In this document: positions 6,348 through 7,544 of the stretch, in pieces | Layout of the letters: every line of letters begins with the position of its first letter | How positions within the stretch are numbered: position 1 is the stretch's first letter | Assembly: GCA_003480425.1 (NCBI GenBank) | Contig: QUJA01000070.1 | Location: forward strand, 1-7,544 | DNA from: Firmicutes bacterium AM31-12AC | GTDB lineage: Bacteria > Bacillota > Clostridia > Lachnospirales > Lachnospiraceae | Length of the DNA stretch: 7,544 nucleotides | Reading direction: 5' to 3' | The notes under the pieces: model-generated | Databases searched by the model: none | What the model saw: only the letters and a program-made list of their open reading frames with translations | What the model was told of the DNA's origin: nothing | Program-made: the position numbers and the translations under genes

Positions 6348-7034
6348 ATGAAACATGCATTTATAAAATCGATTCCTATTTTGTGTAGTTACGTGTTTGT
6401 AAGTATGGCATATGGGATTATGATGGAAGAAGCGGGATTTCATTGGTACTATTCTTTATTGATCAGTTTAACCGTATATACAGGAGCATTTCAGTTTGTT
6501 TTGATTACATTTTTAAGCAGTGGAGCTTCTATTCTTACCATCGCATTGACGGCACTATTGATGAATAGCAGGCAGACATTTTATAGCCTGACATTTATTG
6601 AAGAATTCAAAAAAATGGGAAAGCGCTTACCTTATATGATCCACACGATGACAGATGAAACATATGCGGTCAATCTGACTTTGGAAGCAGAATGTCAGGA
6701 TGAAAAGAAAAAAGAAGACAGTATGTTTGGGGTGGCATTTTTAAGCAGATGTTACTGGATGTTTGGAGCAGTACTCGGTGGCGTGTTGGGACAATTGATC
6801 CCATTTGAATTAGAGGGGATTGATTTTTGCATGACAGCGTTGTTTGTTATTATTTTTATTGACCAATGGGAGAAAAGTGTGAATCATTTTCCTGCACTCT
6901 TAGGGATTGTAGTAGCATTGATAAGCTTATATTTATTCGGTCCGCAACGGTTCATGTTAGTGGCACTCTTGATTGTGTCTGGAATCTTATTGCTTGTCAG
7001 AGAGGAAAATGGAAAGGAAGTACATTGTGAGTAA
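6348..7034 (+). CDS. azlC: AzlC-family branched-chain amino acid exporter, large subunit
   Basis: This membrane protein is the large subunit of the AzlCD exporter, which moves branched-chain amino acids and their analogues (such as azaleucine), and in some species other amino acids, out of the cell. It has 228 residues, as expected, with several hydrophobic segments. Family signatures are SMAYGIMMEEAGF near residue 19, the YTGAFQFV segment near 44, and LLMNSRQTFYSL near 70. A charged cytosolic loop (CQDEKKKEDS, about 106-115) precedes the second set of helices. The ATG at 6348 lies three bases after the esterase stop, with AAGGG (6331-6335) inside that gene as ribosome site. The 3' end overlaps azlD by eight bases. 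No Lrp-type regulator is in the window. Confidence 0.93.
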   Translation: MKHAFIKSIPILCSYVFVSMAYGIMMEEAGFHWYYSLLISLTVYTGAFQFVLITFLSSGASILTIALTALLMNSRQTFYSLTFIEEFKKMGKRLPYMIHTMTDETYAVNLTLEAECQDEKKKEDSMFGVAFLSRCYWMFGAVLGGVLGQLIPFELEGIDFCMTALFVIIFIDQWEKSVNHFPALLGIVVALISLYLFGPQRFMLVALLIVSGILLLVREENGKEVHCE

Positions 7035-7350
7035 AGAAATGATATTTATTGTAATTTTTGTTTCGGAAGTGATTACATTTTCTCTTCGGGCGTTGCCGTT
7101 TATAGCATTTCGCGGTGGAAGACAAATGCCGGAAAAATTGATATATCTTGGAAAAATTCTTCCATCAGCGATTATGGCAGTGTTGATCGTATATTGTCTA
7201 AAAGATGCAATCCGGGATGTTCGAGGAGTAGGGATTGCACAATTTGTAGCAGTAATCGTGGTGGCAGTTAGTTATAAATGGAAGCATAATACGTTGGTGA
7301 GTATTGCGTTGGGGACAGTGTGTAATATGTTGCTTAGGATTGCTATTTAG
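7027..7350 (+). CDS. azlD: AzlD-family branched-chain amino acid exporter, small subunit
   Basis: This is the small membrane subunit that works with AzlC. It has about four hydrophobic segments and the family marks RALPF (21-25), YLGKILPSAIMAVLIVY (40-56) and KHNTLVSIALGT (86-97). The GTG at 7027 is chosen because AAAGGA (7013-7018) lies eight bases upstream and the resulting 107 residues match the family. It overlaps the azlC stop in GTGAGTAA, a usual coupling arrangement. An ATG at 7009 (with AGAGAGG only three bases away) and an ATG at 7039 are alternatives. It is the last gene of the operon and is followed by a 194-base stretch with a nested hairpin. Confidence 0.92.
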   Translation: MSKEMIFIVIFVSEVITFSLRALPFIAFRGGRQMPEKLIYLGKILPSAIMAVLIVYCLKDAIRDVRGVGIAQFVAVIVVAVSYKWKHNTLVSIALGTVCNMLLRIAI

Positions 7351-7429
7351 TTCATTAAGTTGGATAAGCGTCCCTGAGAAAAATATTGGATATGAATTTC
7401 TGTTCAGACTCCGTCAGCGGGAAATACAT

Positions 7430-7531
7430 AAAGGTCAGAATTATTACTAAAAACAGAGCTTAGAAACCAGCAACTCGGGCTGTGCCCTCAAACAGCAAGT
7501 TTCTAAGCTCTAACGTAAAATTCTGGCCTTT
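7430..7531. repeat. Nested inverted-repeat element
   Basis: Two stems are nested. The outer one pairs AAAGGTCAGAATT (7430-7442) with AATTCTGGCCTTT (7519-7531) with a single G-T mismatch. The inner one pairs AGAGCTTAGAAAC (7455-7467) perfectly with GTTTCTAAGCTCT (7499-7511). The top (7468-7498) has the short stem GGGC-TGT-GCCC (7477-7487), flanked by direct repeats CAGCAA at 7468-7473 and 7493-7498. Only TTTT follows on the plus strand, so it is not a standard terminator, although it lies about 80 bases after azlD. It may be a small non-autonomous palindromic element or a structured RNA. The remaining bases, 7351-7429, show nothing else convincing. Confidence 0.7.
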
Positions 7532-7544
7532 TACTATTTCCAAT

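Noticed and set aside
7355..7429. Minus-strand 24-codon open frame starting MYFPL and containing TESEQKFISNIFLRDAYPT, with a protein-like composition.
   Set aside because: No ribosome binding site precedes it, it is very short, and its start abuts the nested hairpin; it may be a remnant of a lost gene, but this cannot be supported.

Overview
The window looks like a chromosomal segment from a low-GC, spore-forming Clostridia species, most likely a Lachnospiraceae gut bacterium. The AT-rich codon use, strong GGAGG-type ribosome binding sites, a PdaA-type spore-cortex deacetylase and the close fit of every protein to common Firmicutes families all point there. The species cannot be named from the sequence.

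Layout from left to right. Bases 1-98 hold a C-rich stretch with half of a palindromic repeat and the leader of a MATE-family exporter gene (99-1460, +). This gene converges on a PdaA-like polysaccharide deacetylase (1536-2384, -), and an imperfect palindrome (1460-1527) lies between them. A divergent intergenic gap then leads into a rightward cluster: a Cof-type HAD phosphatase (2522-3311), a VanH-like D-2-hydroxyacid dehydrogenase (3407-4389) and a glycerate 2-kinase (4407-5528). The first two are each broken by one small frameshift as the sequence reads here, and both can be restored by a one-base edit. A near-perfect 65-base palindrome of the same repeat family (5530-5594) and a classic intrinsic terminator (5639-5679) close this cluster. 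A second rightward, tightly coupled operon follows: an SGNH/GDSL arylesterase-like hydrolase (5721-6344), AzlC (6348-7034) and AzlD (7027-7350), the two subunits of a branched-chain amino acid exporter. The last 194 bases contain no convincing gene but do contain a nested inverted-repeat element (7430-7531).

Working together: the hydroxyacid dehydrogenase and glycerate kinase could form a short route from hydroxypyruvate through D-glycerate to 2-phosphoglycerate. The dehydrogenase is closer in sequence to D-lactate dehydrogenases of the VanH type, so this is inference. AzlC and AzlD are an obligate pair. The co-transcribed esterase has no established role with them.

I see no strong sign of a wholly new system. 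The observations most worth following up are the two neighbouring frameshifts (the second removes the catalytic His of the dehydrogenase), the dispersed GGGGACGGGGTTTAGTGGC palindrome family, the leader RNA with competing pairings before the dehydrogenase, and the nested hairpin at the right end.
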